A DNA stretch of 64,000 nucleotides, taken from positions 186,001-250,000 of the forward strand of contig CAWAND010000002.1 of NCBI GenBank assembly GCA_963783335.1, read 5' to 3'. The DNA comes from CAWAND01 sp963783335. GTDB lineage: Bacteria; Chloroflexota; Anaerolineae; Anaerolineales; E44-bin32. Both the position numbers and the translations under genes were made by a program. This document shows, piece by piece, positions 8,360 through 16,820 of this stretch (position 1 is the first letter of the stretch; each line of letters begins with the position of its first letter). The notes under the pieces are model-generated. The model had not been told where the DNA came from, made no database searches, and was given only the letters and a program-made list of their open reading frames with translations.

Positions 8360-9568
8360 TTGCGTATTCTGATTGCTGGACAAACCTACAAGCCGCATGC
8401 CAACGGCCAAGCAGTCTTCACCACACAACTGGCCGAAGGTTTGGCGTCCGCTGGGCACAATGTGGTGATGCTCACGCCATCCAACAACTTCCGTGCATGC
8501 CAGGAAGACAGAAACGGTGTTCGGATTGAGTACCTCACGGCCATACCCGTGGATCCTCGCGTACCGGAAGCACGCTATGCCGTGATGCCTGGGCCGCGGG
8601 TTGGGGCGATCATGGATTCGTTCCAGCCGGACATGGTGCACATACAGGATCATTATCCCCTGTCCCGAACCGTCCATCGACTTGCCCGTCGCCGCGGCTT
8701 GTCCGTGGTGGGCACCAATCACTTCATGCCCGCCAACGTGATCGGATTTGTCATGCCGTTCCAGGCCGGCCGCAGGCTGCTTACCCGGTTTCTGTGGTGG
8801 ACCATGCTGAGCATCTATCGAAAACTGGATGCGGTCACAGCGCCCAGCCGCACGGCTGTGGCCATTCTGAAGGAACAGGCACTGGACGTTCCCTTGCACG
8901 CCATTTCATGTGGTGTGTCTCGTGAACGATTTGACCTGGGCCCCGACTTTGACCGGAATGCCATGCGCCGGGAATACGGGATCTCGGAAACGGCTGATGT
9001 CTTTGTGTTTGTCGGACGCCTGGATGAAGAGAAGCACATCGAAATCGCCATCAAAGCCTTGCGCCAAGCACGGGCATCATCCCACTTGGTGATTGTGGGA
9101 AGAGGTCGGCTGGAGCCGGTCCTACGCCAGTTGGCCGAGTCTCTGGGTGTGGCGGACCGGGTTGTCTTCACCGGCTATGTCCCCAATGAGGCCTTGCCGG
9201 GCCTGCTGACCGCGTCCGATATCTTCCTCATGCCGAGCGAAGCCGAGCTTCAGAGCATTGCCACCCTGGAAGCCATGGCAACCGGGCGACCGGTGCTGGC
9301 AGCCAATGCAAAGGCCCTGCCGGAACTGGTCGAGCCCGGAGTGAATGGCTACCTGTTCGAGCCGAGAGACCCGGCCGATTGCGCCAAACTTATGGATCGA
9401 CTGGTCGATGAACGAGATCGGTGGGAGGCCATGGGTAAGGCGAGTCTGGAACGCGTGGCCCCACATCAAGTGGAAAGCACCATCCAGCGCTATGTCAGGA
9501 TCTACCGGCGCCTTTTGGGCGTTCGCCACTCGCTGTCCGAGCCCGCCTCGCTCTCTCCTGCCGACTAG
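8360..9568 (+). CDS. GT4-family glycosyltransferase
   Basis: Retaining GT-B glycosyltransferase of 402 residues. The TTG start is preceded by a GAGGAG ribosome-binding site. The N-terminal donor-independent half begins MRILIAGQTYKPHANGQAVF, the typical Gly-rich start of the family. The second half has FVFVGRLDEEKHIEIAIKAL and the nucleotide-sugar binding segment MPSEAELQSIATLEAMATGRPVLA. The sequence resembles diacylglycerol or phosphatidylinositol glycosyltransferases, but the acceptor cannot be assigned. Proximity to the DedA gene suggests a membrane-lipid or lipid-carrier acceptor. Confidence 0.88.
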   Translation: MRILIAGQTYKPHANGQAVFTTQLAEGLASAGHNVVMLTPSNNFRACQEDRNGVRIEYLTAIPVDPRVPEARYAVMPGPRVGAIMDSFQPDMVHIQDHYPLSRTVHRLARRRGLSVVGTNHFMPANVIGFVMPFQAGRRLLTRFLWWTMLSIYRKLDAVTAPSRTAVAILKEQALDVPLHAISCGVSRERFDLGPDFDRNAMRREYGISETADVFVFVGRLDEEKHIEIAIKALRQARASSHLVIVGRGRLEPVLRQLAESLGVADRVVFTGYVPNEALPGLLTASDIFLMPSEAELQSIATLEAMATGRPVLAANAKALPELVEPGVNGYLFEPRDPADCAKLMDRLVDERDRWEAMGKASLERVAPHQVESTIQRYVRIYRRLLGVRHSLSEPASLSPAD

Positions 9569-9595
9569 GATTCTCCTGGTCCGTCAGCCACATCC

Positions 9596-9629
9596 CAGCG
9601 GCGGCGCGATGTCATACGCGCCGCCGCTG
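9596..9629 (+). terminator. Strong GC hairpin after the glycosyltransferase gene
   Basis: A perfect 13-bp stem (CAGCGGCGGCGCG pairing with CGCGCCGCCGCTG, 8-base loop) lies 28 bases after the stop codon. No T-tract follows, so it may be a terminator that does not need one or an mRNA-stabilising structure. Confidence 0.45.
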
Positions 9630-9740
9630 GACGGTGAATAGGCCCATCTGCCCGGTTGCAGGCGGGACCGGTTTAGGCTACATTGATTTCGTGGTTTCGT
9701 ACTCATACGCGGCGAGGTGTCGCTGCCGGAGGCGATAGGC

Positions 9741-10253
9741 ATGGCGGACGCAACAGAACAAGAAGGAGCGGAAAAGGTCGTCGCCTTTCTCGATATGGCG
9801 ACGTTTGAGGAGGGTGAGGCTCTTCGAGGCGGCTGCCTGGTCACAGATGGACTGACTCGGCCTTTGGAGTTCCGCGTGAGTGGCGCCGTCCGCCCCACGA
9901 GTTTGCAGAAGGTACTCTACGGGGACACCCTGCACGAATACGTGTGCAATGATTTGTTGGGGCTCCCGATTCTGCAAACCCTAGAATCCAAACCTGACTT
10001 TGTTCTGGTGCGGGACGCCGAATTTCTCAAGGTCCGCCCGCAGGTTGAATTCCCGGTCCTATGGGTCCGGGGCACCGTGGATGGGCAGTTCGTGCTCCAG
10101 GCCTTTCCCGGCTTTGATCAAGAGGCGGAGGAAGTGCGTGATTCTTTGCCCAAGCGCTTGCGGGGCAGAAGCATCCTGGAGCCGTTCCTCCGCATCAAGA
10201 GCGCTCTCGAAGAAGCACACAATCTGAACGTCGGCGGCGCGGCGAAGGAGTAG
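9741..10253 (+). CDS. Hypothetical protein coupled to the SNF2-like gene
   Basis: A 170-residue soluble acidic protein with no family I recognise; an in-frame GTG at 9717 is an alternative start. It has no signal peptide or membrane segment. Its stop codon lies one base before the GTG start of the SNF2-like gene, so the two are almost certainly translated together and may work as partners. The composition (short beta-strand-like stretches such as EFPVLWVRGTVDGQFVLQAF) suggests a compact beta-rich fold. No function is proposed. Confidence 0.75.
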   Translation: MADATEQEGAEKVVAFLDMATFEEGEALRGGCLVTDGLTRPLEFRVSGAVRPTSLQKVLYGDTLHEYVCNDLLGLPILQTLESKPDFVLVRDAEFLKVRPQVEFPVLWVRGTVDGQFVLQAFPGFDQEAEEVRDSLPKRLRGRSILEPFLRIKSALEEAHNLNVGGAAKE

Positions 10254-10254
10254 C

Positions 10255-12285
10255 GTGTCCCCCATCCGACTCTCCACCGGACGGACGGTATCGCCGCTGA
10301 ACCGTCCCCGACTGGCAGCCGCTCGGGATCTCGTGCTCCTGAGCGCGCCCCCCGTGCCACTCCCAACCCAAAAGAAGCTCCATTTGCAGGTGGAGGGTGG
10401 GCCTCAGGAGCTCGCCGCTGGGCTTTCACGCCCGACCGTCCTGAAGGTCAATGGGGCGCGGTTGGCCGTACCGTTTCTGGTCGAGCGCACTGCCCAGCTT
10501 GAGAGCCCGGGGGTCGAAGCTCCAGGCTGGAAGGATTGGCCTCTGGCTGACCCTATCGGGGAGCGGATGCCCGGCTACTTTGACGGCCCACTGCCTGGCC
10601 CGGCACCGTTGCCCACGTCTTTGCTCGAGGAAGAAGACTCACAAGTTTTGGCGACGCTCATTCCTCGTCTTGCGCCGCCAGTGCTCACGCTCGAAGATCC
10701 TCCCATCCCAGAGCCGATCCCAGAGCATGTGCGCCAGGCAGCCCAGGCTCTGCTGGCGGAACCCTCGCTGCTGGTCGCCGACGATCAAGGAACCGGCAAA
10801 CGTCTCAGTGCCTGCCTGGCGTTGGGGGCCCTGCTTCAGCAGGGGCTTGCTCGGCGAGTGGTTATCCTGACGCCCAATTCGCAATCACGCACTTGGGCCG
10901 GGCTGTTGAGCGAGTGGTGTCCGGCCGTGGATGTGCTGTTTGCAAGAGGAGAAGGGCTTGAACGGCGTCGGGCGTGGAAGTCGAGCGCCAACATCATCGT
11001 AACCACGCTGCAGACCTTCGCAGACGACTTGAGTCGCGGCAGCCTGGATCCGAAAACGCGGGCGATCGATGTCCTGCTGGTTGACTCAGCGTTGGCCGCC
11101 ATCCATTTGTTTCCCAAGCCGTTCAGCGCACTGGCCGCTCTGCCAGTCCCTCGACGCTGGGCGCTGGCGGGAGGCTTGCCACCCGATAATGACGATTGGC
11201 GAGTTCTGTTTCACTATCTTCTTCCCCAGGAACCGCTGCCCGGGCCACAGGATTCGTTGACCAACCTTCGGGAGCGGTACGGGCCATACTACCTGCGGCG
11301 CACCAAGGCCGACAAGCGGTCCGAACTGGGTGCCAAGAAGCGGACCGAGATTTGGCTGGATCTGGACGAAAAGCAGCGTCGGGCCTACGGAGAGGCCCTG
11401 GCCGAAGAGCGACATCGTCTCACCAAACTTGGCACCGCCGTCACCCGAACACATATTGAAACGGCGATGGCACGCCTAAATCAAGCCACAGCCTTCGCGC
11501 CCGGAAGCTTTGATGGGATAAAGATGCGCGCCCTGCTCGACTTGTTGGAGAGTGTTGTGGCCGGGGATGACAAATTGATCGTCTTCAGCCAGTATGGAGA
11601 GCGCGCCCTTGATCAGCTTGTGCCGCCCCTGGAGGCCTATGGGGCGCTGCGCCTTCCCAGCACGGCCACGGAGGCCGAACGCGATCAGATACTGAGTTCC
11701 TTTCGCCGAGACACTCGGCGGCATCTGCTGCTTGCCGATCTCGAGGCGCGTGGCGACGGTCAGCCGATGCCGGCCTCGCACGTGCTTCATTTCGATGTCA
11801 GCTGGAATTCCGCGCGTCGAAGCAGGGCGGAGATACGCTTTTATCCCGAGCTGCGGCCCGAGACACCCCTAAACCTCTACGAGTTCTGGGTTGCGGATAC
11901 CCATGATGAGAACCTTCATTATCTGCTCGATGAGCGCCATTTGCTTCCGCGCGATCTGCCACATGGCACCCAACCCGCCGAGCTCGAAGAGCGCCTGTCG
12001 ATGAAAGACTGGCTTGAGACTGTCTTTTCCATGGGCGAAGATCGGCGGAAAGCGAAGCCCGAAGAACGAGCCCCGACGACCGGGCTTCTTCCGGGTACGG
12101 CCAGCCTGCGATTGGAGCTCGAGGCGCTCTCGGAAGAAGAATTGCTCCGAGCACTGGAGCAGCTCATGCAGGCCCTGGGCTTCCCCCATGCCCAGCGTTT
12201 GGAGACGCCGGCTGAAGGTGGCGAGGGTCTCGGCAGGACGTCATCGCGTGGCGACAAGGGCCGGCTGGCGAGGAAAAAGCCCTAG
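10255..12285 (+). CDS. SNF2-like helicase-fold protein with degenerate motifs; C-terminus frameshifted
   Basis: SNF2/DEAD-superfamily architecture. A P-loop-like segment VADDQGTGKRLSACLALG lies near residue 176, a strand IDVLLVDSALAA near residue 270 at the Walker B position, YYLRRTKADKRSELG near 344, LDEKQRRAYGEAL just after, and the second RecA-like fold with LIVFSQYGERALDQL near 440. Key residues are altered: GKT reads GKR, the DEAH box reads DSAL, and the usual Arg-rich motif VI reads ARRSRAEIRFYP. ATP hydrolysis is therefore doubtful. The open frame stops at 12285, but the following 220 bases in another frame complete a Mrr-like nuclease domain (see 12238-12503), giving a natural product of about 749 residues. 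Confidence 0.78.
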   Translation: MSPIRLSTGRTVSPLNRPRLAAARDLVLLSAPPVPLPTQKKLHLQVEGGPQELAAGLSRPTVLKVNGARLAVPFLVERTAQLESPGVEAPGWKDWPLADPIGERMPGYFDGPLPGPAPLPTSLLEEEDSQVLATLIPRLAPPVLTLEDPPIPEPIPEHVRQAAQALLAEPSLLVADDQGTGKRLSACLALGALLQQGLARRVVILTPNSQSRTWAGLLSEWCPAVDVLFARGEGLERRRAWKSSANIIVTTLQTFADDLSRGSLDPKTRAIDVLLVDSALAAIHLFPKPFSALAALPVPRRWALAGGLPPDNDDWRVLFHYLLPQEPLPGPQDSLTNLRERYGPYYLRRTKADKRSELGAKKRTEIWLDLDEKQRRAYGEALAEERHRLTKLGTAVTRTHIETAMARLNQATAFAPGSFDGIKMRALLDLLESVVAGDDKLIVFSQYGERALDQLVPPLEAYGALRLPSTATEAERDQILSSFRRDTRRHLLLADLEARGDGQPMPASHVLHFDVSWNSARRSRAEIRFYPELRPETPLNLYEFWVADTHDENLHYLLDERHLLPRDLPHGTQPAELEERLSMKDWLETVFSMGEDRRKAKPEERAPTTGLLPGTASLRLELEALSEEELLRALEQLMQALGFPHAQRLETPAEGGEGLGRTSSRGDKGRLARKKP

Positions 12286-12503
12286 GGCGGGTCATTCGGA
12301 GCGACAAGAACCTTGGCATCGCCGAGGGCAGAGCATTACTTGAGATGGTCGAAGATCGTGGTGACTGTCTGGGAGGCTACCTCGTGACCACGGCGGATTT
12401 CACCAATGCCTGCAAATCCCTGGCCGACGAATCCGAAGGCCGCCTGGCGCTGGTCTCCGGGGCCGAGTTCTACCGCCACCTGCACATTCTCCGTTGGCTG
12501 TGA
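12238..12503 (+). pseudogene. Out-of-frame C-terminal Mrr-like restriction-endonuclease domain of the SNF2-like gene
   Basis: In the frame of the TGA at 12501, the sequence downstream of the SNF2-like stop reads on without interruption from about 12214. It contains DVIAWRQGPAGEEKALGR, then GGYLVTTADFTNACKSLA and a closing LALVSGAEFYRHL. This is the layout of Mrr-type nuclease domains (D-V-I-A, then a core strand, then L-V-T-T-x-x-F-T). It joins the preceding gene if one base is restored near 12226-12240. The usual catalytic Q-x-K triad position reads R-V-I, so the domain may not cut DNA even when repaired. Confidence 0.6.
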
Positions 12504-13475
12504 GTGGGGATCTCCCGCAATCTGCCTCAAATGTCTGATTTAGCCTGAGCAATCGCACTGCTTCGGCTGAAGCCACGTCACCAAACGGAATCCTCTGCGT
12601 CTACCAGCTCGCGCAGGCGCCGACGAAGCTCTTTGGGGATGACGACCACGGGCTCCCCCTCATTGCTGCCGATCGCCAACCGACCCAACGCCTTCAGCCA
12701 ACCGGGGACCTGGGCCCCGATGAGAGGCGACGCGGGTCGATCTGCGACCCCGAGGGATTGTCGGGAACGGTTTTGCTTAAAGACTCGCTCGATCCCTGGG
12801 GGCGGGTCGCCTCAGATGGTCCGTTTCAACCGCCTCAAAGCCATCGTCAGGCTCAGCCCGCGCCGCTGACATCGTAATCGGAAGACACTCGGGACATCCA
12901 TCGGATCACGTTGGGCCCCGCGCTACACTGTTCCGACGAATGGCCAATTGGGGCGCCGCATCCGCCTGACCGCGCGCTTGCCATCGTGCCAGACTGGATC
13001 GCAGATCCTCTCCATTATTGGGATCAGGATTCTGTCGACCCGAGGCGCATGGTGATGTCCCGGATCGCATTCACCACCGTCAAATGGGCCCGTTGTCTCC
13101 CCGGCGCCCTTTCCCTGATCACCCCTTTCGGGACCCCTGCCGCAGCGAGATTTGGCAGCGAAGGTCGGCTGCAGAGAACTGGGACAGAACCGGGACAAAC
13201 GGCCATTGAGTGCCGGAGTAGGCTACGCATGACTCGGAAAGATCAGAGGACTGGTTGAGGTTGACGCTGTTCGCCTCTCGGTCGGTATTGCTGGCTTTGC
13301 CCCGCGGAGTCGCTTTCAATGTAATGGAGACATAACGCCCAAAGGCGGTCTAATGAGCGATCGTAAGAACGTGCCCCGGGGAGAGAAGCGGTCCACGGGT
13401 GAGAGCATCGGCTGTCTGGGTCTCGCTGCCGGGTGACCTGGAGACGGTGCTGCCGATAACGCTAGGAGGGTAGGA
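12504..13475. other. Gene-poor 970-bp stretch at the left edge of the accessory island
   Basis: No convincing intact gene. On the minus strand about 12583-12815 reads open without a start codon and ends with EPVVVIPKELRRRLRELV, which looks protein-like and could be a gene remnant of unknown identity. The remaining short open frames on both strands look non-coding in composition. There is no tRNA, integrase or recognisable repeat. Confidence 0.35.
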
Positions 13476-14201
13476 TTGGAAGCCACACAATCGGACGGCG
13501 TCGATCCGGGTGATGCGTTGATGTCGAGGCTGATGGGCGGTCCCGCATCAGCGCTCAAGGTTATGGCCTGGGTGCGCCTGCTGACCACCAGCGACCTGGC
13601 GCTGGCGGTGGGAATCCCCAAACGCAGTTCACGACGCCTGCTCTACCGTCTCGGTCGGCAGAAACTAGTCCGTAGGAACAGGTTTAGTCTCGCCGGTAAC
13701 GGAGGGTCCACCTGGATCTATACGCTGTCGGCGGCAGGTGCCCGTTCAGCGTCTGAACTCCTCGGCTACAAGGTGCCCGGACGCCGTCGAGGGGCTGTAA
13801 ACACGGCTTTGCTCAACCATCGGCTTGACACGACGCGGGTTTTGTGCAGCGCCATAAGTGCCCTATCCGATCGTTTGGTCTCAATTCATACCGGGAGAGG
13901 GCTGGCGAGCCTGTTCACCCATACAAGCCGAATCGCGAAATATCTTCCGGACGCCACCTTGGCTTTCCGAGTGGGGGAGGGGGGAGATGCTTCGTGCGGC
14001 GCGCGTTCCTGGAGGTTGACCGAGGAACCGAGGACAGCCGCGTGCTCCACGACAAGTTGCACGCTCTCCATGAGTACTATGCCCTCGAGCACTTCCATTC
14101 GGACTTCAAGAGCGATCGCCTGGTGGTGCTCTTCACGGTCCCCGGAGAGGGACGATTGCGCACAATTGAGCAGGTGGTTAGGGCCGTCCGCCCCTGTGTA
14201 A
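13476..14201 (+). CDS. Replication-relaxation family protein (Replic_Relax), frameshifted
   Basis: Replic_Relax proteins are predicted winged-helix proteins found on plasmids and integrated elements. The start is a TTG nine bases after a strong AGGAGG site. Residues about 20-75 form the predicted winged helix (VRLLTTSDLALAVGIPKRSS and RRLLYRLGRQKLVRR). The middle has TALLNHRLDTTRVLCSAIS and YLPDATLAFRVGEGG. After the G-rich tract at 13973-13984 this frame becomes Ser/Thr/Arg-rich nonsense. The true continuation lies in another frame (see 13985-14317) and is regained by adding one G to the six-G run. The full protein would be about 280 residues. It is followed immediately by a membrane-anchored ATPase gene. 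Confidence 0.72.
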   Translation: MEATQSDGVDPGDALMSRLMGGPASALKVMAWVRLLTTSDLALAVGIPKRSSRRLLYRLGRQKLVRRNRFSLAGNGGSTWIYTLSAAGARSASELLGYKVPGRRRGAVNTALLNHRLDTTRVLCSAISALSDRLVSIHTGRGLASLFTHTSRIAKYLPDATLAFRVGEGGDASCGARSWRLTEEPRTAACSTTSCTLSMSTMPSSTSIRTSRAIAWWCSSRSPERDDCAQLSRWLGPSAPV

Positions 14202-14317
14202 GGGTCTTCGTACGGCAGCACCAAGAATGCGTACGGCCGGAGACCTTCCTCTCGGGCTGGCGGGATCCCGTGACGGCTGAAACGCACTGCCTATCAAACG
14301 CGGGCCCAGCGGAATAG
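13985..14317 (+). pseudogene. C-terminal half of the replication-relaxation protein in a shifted frame
   Basis: This frame carries the conserved Replic_Relax core RRAFLEVDRGTEDSRVLHDK followed by LVVLFTVPGEGRLRTIEQ, and stops at 14315-14317, 12 bases before the next gene. The phrase L-E-x-D-x-G-T-E is a recognisable hallmark of the family. It belongs to the gene at 13476; the break is in a homopolymeric G tract, so a sequencing error is a likely cause. Confidence 0.7.
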
Positions 14318-14329
14318 GGAGGCGTAACA

Positions 14330-15979
14330 ATGAGTCCGCCGCATACTCTCTCTGAAGCTCTCTGGCGAATGGGTAAGATGTGCGCCCTCTTGGTGACGGC
14401 GATCACGGCAATCTGGCCTGTCATCACCTACGATGTTCCAGATTTTCGGTCCATGGGCTGGCCGATTCTTGTCTCTCTGAATCTCGTCATTACAGCCCCA
14501 GTCGCATTGCTGTGGGGGGCGCGCCTGATGTGGTCCAGGTTACTCTGGTCGCGTGCGCCCCGACAGGGGCTGATGGTGGTCGGCAATGCCACAACCCTGG
14601 ACCGACCCCCGTTGCTCCTGTCAGACCTTGAACGGGAGGGGCATGTTGGCATCTTTGGCGCCACGCGCAGCGGAAAGTCTACACTCGCCGAGTCCATGGC
14701 GTCACAGGACATCCTGTCGGGCCGGCCGACCATCGTTATGGACCCCCACGGGTCAATGGTCGAGGCCCTGTCAGCCCAAGCGATCAACTCGGGGAGGGTT
14801 CCGTGCCTGATACAGGCGACCGACGAACGCTTGCCGACTTTGAATTTGCTGCAGACAGAGCCGGGCTACTCTGCCTACGATGCAGCTCGGACGGTCGCCG
14901 AAGGACTGAGCAATGTCTACATTCCGTTTCAAGAAGAACTGCCCGTCCGTTTGCGGAATACATTGGAGACAGCTGCTTACTTCCTGGCCAAGGCCAAGGA
15001 GGGATACACGATCATTGAACTTCCCAGGTTCATTCTTCAACCAGGCTTCCGAGATTACCTCGCCAAGAAAGTAGCTGAGGACGCGCAGGGTGACAGGTGG
15101 CTGGAGCCCGAGCACACGCTGACGTCCTTGGCATGGCTTGAGAGCTTGACGCGTACTCAGCGGTACCAGCAGACGCAGTCCGTCTGGACGCGCTTGGCAG
15201 GTCTCTTGAGTGCCCCAAATTCTCGTCGCATGTTTGGGGCATCCACCTCAACGTTCGCGTTTGGGGAACTCCTTCAGGGCGCCCCCTTGCTTATCGCCTT
15301 GCAGCGTGAGCGCTTGCATCACGGCGCCCATCTTGCCAATGGGATGGTCCTGACGTGGTTAACCCATCGTCTGCGAACCCGATCGCCGCAGCCGGACGGT
15401 TTCTATTCCCCGATTTTCGTGTACCTTGACGAACTGTCCGAGGTCTCGCCGGCAGTATTCGAGTCACTGCTGCTTGTTGCCGGAAAACGGGCCGTGCGGC
15501 TGACCTTGATAGTGCAATCCCACTCCATGCTGGATGGGCGCCTTCGCCAATCGCTCATGGGCAACCTGAACACGAGGATTGTCCTGCAGTCCAGTGGGCC
15601 TGGCGTGAACGAGTTGTGCGAGGATGTCTTTGTGCCCCCGTCTTTCGATCCCCAGGTGGCTTTCGGTGGACCTCCGACCTCCCGGCTTCAACAGAAGGCG
15701 AATCTGGCCCATCGAATCCGTTCTCTGCCGCAGTATCACTTTGTCATGCGTTCCGCGACTCAACCCAATGTTCTTCGCTCCGGGCGCTCCCTGTTGGCTT
15801 ATCGCGTGTCGCCCCTGGAGGCGGACGCAGCTCGGAAGGCTGCCCTGCAGGCAAAGGGATTACTGCCGGTGGAAATCGATTCTCGCATACGAGAACGGTT
15901 CCGGAAGCTCAACGCTCGGTTTGGTCCTCTGCAGGACTACGGTGATGACCAGCTGCTGCACGAGATGGCGCCCTGGTAA
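14330..15979 (+). CDS. Membrane-anchored HerA/TraG-like DNA-translocating ATPase
   Basis: A 549-residue ATPase resembling the type IV coupling protein / HerA / DUF87 group that pumps DNA. Two hydrophobic segments lie at about residues 15-70. Walker A is GIFGATRSGKSTLAES near residue 110, followed by the family-specific IVMDPHGSMVEAL. Walker B is IFVYLDELSEVSP near residue 365, and LTLIVQSHSMLDGRL follows as the sensor region. The ATG is preceded by GGAGG. Together with the replication-relaxation gene it forms a two-gene module typical of integrated plasmid-like elements. No relaxase, integrase or VirB4/VirB6-type gene is seen nearby, so this is a minimal or decayed element. Confidence 0.75.
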   Translation: MSPPHTLSEALWRMGKMCALLVTAITAIWPVITYDVPDFRSMGWPILVSLNLVITAPVALLWGARLMWSRLLWSRAPRQGLMVVGNATTLDRPPLLLSDLEREGHVGIFGATRSGKSTLAESMASQDILSGRPTIVMDPHGSMVEALSAQAINSGRVPCLIQATDERLPTLNLLQTEPGYSAYDAARTVAEGLSNVYIPFQEELPVRLRNTLETAAYFLAKAKEGYTIIELPRFILQPGFRDYLAKKVAEDAQGDRWLEPEHTLTSLAWLESLTRTQRYQQTQSVWTRLAGLLSAPNSRRMFGASTSTFAFGELLQGAPLLIALQRERLHHGAHLANGMVLTWLTHRLRTRSPQPDGFYSPIFVYLDELSEVSPAVFESLLLVAGKRAVRLTLIVQSHSMLDGRLRQSLMGNLNTRIVLQSSGPGVNELCEDVFVPPSFDPQVAFGGPPTSRLQQKANLAHRIRSLPQYHFVMRSATQPNVLRSGRSLLAYRVSPLEADAARKAALQAKGLLPVEIDSRIRERFRKLNARFGPLQDYGDDQLLHEMAPW

Positions 15980-16093
15980 CGGGCAGCGGTCTCTATCGGG
16001 ACAAGTCAGGTACATCCAAGGATCCTTTCTGGTGTTCGTGACAGAGACGGAGTGGTATGGGAGCTTGAACGCCCTTTGTGGGGAAGAACCAGC

Positions 16094-16333
16094 CGGGAGC
16101 AGCTCATCGTGTACCTGGTAGCCCATGGTGGTGGCCATCCAAAGATGGCAGCCCGGGTTTTTCCCGTAGATGTTGGCCGGGACTTGGCTCGCCGCAGTCG
16201 AGCTGAGATCCGTTTCCGCCCGGCGTTTCGTCAAGCCACAAAACTCAATTTGTGTGAATTCTGGGCAGCAAGAACGCACAATCAGAAGCTGCACGAGCTT
16301 CGGGATCAGCGCCGGACCTATCATAGTCACTGA
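16094..16333 (+). pseudogene. Diverged fragment of a second SNF2-like gene
   Basis: About 75 codons ending at TGA 16331-16333 align with residues about 485-560 of the SNF2-like protein encoded at 10255. Shared stretches include ARRSRAEIRF (identical in both), then LNL-EFW and H-x-x-x-L at matching spacing. There is no upstream helicase portion, so it is a remnant. At the protein level roughly half of the residues match, while the DNA has diverged strongly, so it is an old paralogue and not a recent duplication. It keeps the same unusual motif VI as the full gene. Confidence 0.6.
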
Positions 16334-16820
16334 CCACCGAGCCAGTTCCCCGCCCTGCCACGCGTCAAACCTCCTCGAAAGAACGGACATGGCGCAGCGT
16401 GCACTGGATGCTGCCCAAATGGCCTCGGGTCATGTGGCTTGTGGAACTCGTGTGTCTGGAACTGGTCGAGGAGGGAGATAAGATGCCGGATGGGGGTGGC
16501 AATTCAACTGGTCACAACGACCCCAGGTCACGTAATGGCACCCTATCGGAAACTAGGGGTTGAGAAGAACTTGGTCACAGAACGCTCTCAGCGGCCTGGA
16601 AATCCACATAATGGGAGACGCTTACGCCCTGTGGGCGGGGGGCGGTGGTTCCGGGGGGGGCTTCGAACCAGCGGTTGAAACCATGCTCTCCGTGGCGTGA
16701 ACGAGACTTCGAATTCGGGTCGCCGTCGATGCGATCTCTCTTGATGTTTTGAACCCTGGGGGCCTGTTTCCGCTGGACCGTTGGGGGAAACACGTTGCCT
16801 GTGCTAGACTGACCGGCCAG
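16334..16820. other. Intergenic stretch before the polysaccharide operon
   Basis: No gene recognised. Short open frames are present on both strands but none has a good start, ribosome site or known family. It forms the right-hand edge of the accessory island. Confidence 0.35.

Noticed and set aside
12911..13258. Open frame of 115 codons on the plus strand in the gap before the replication-relaxation gene
   Set aside because: No ribosome site, no recognisable family and an equally long frame on the opposite strand.
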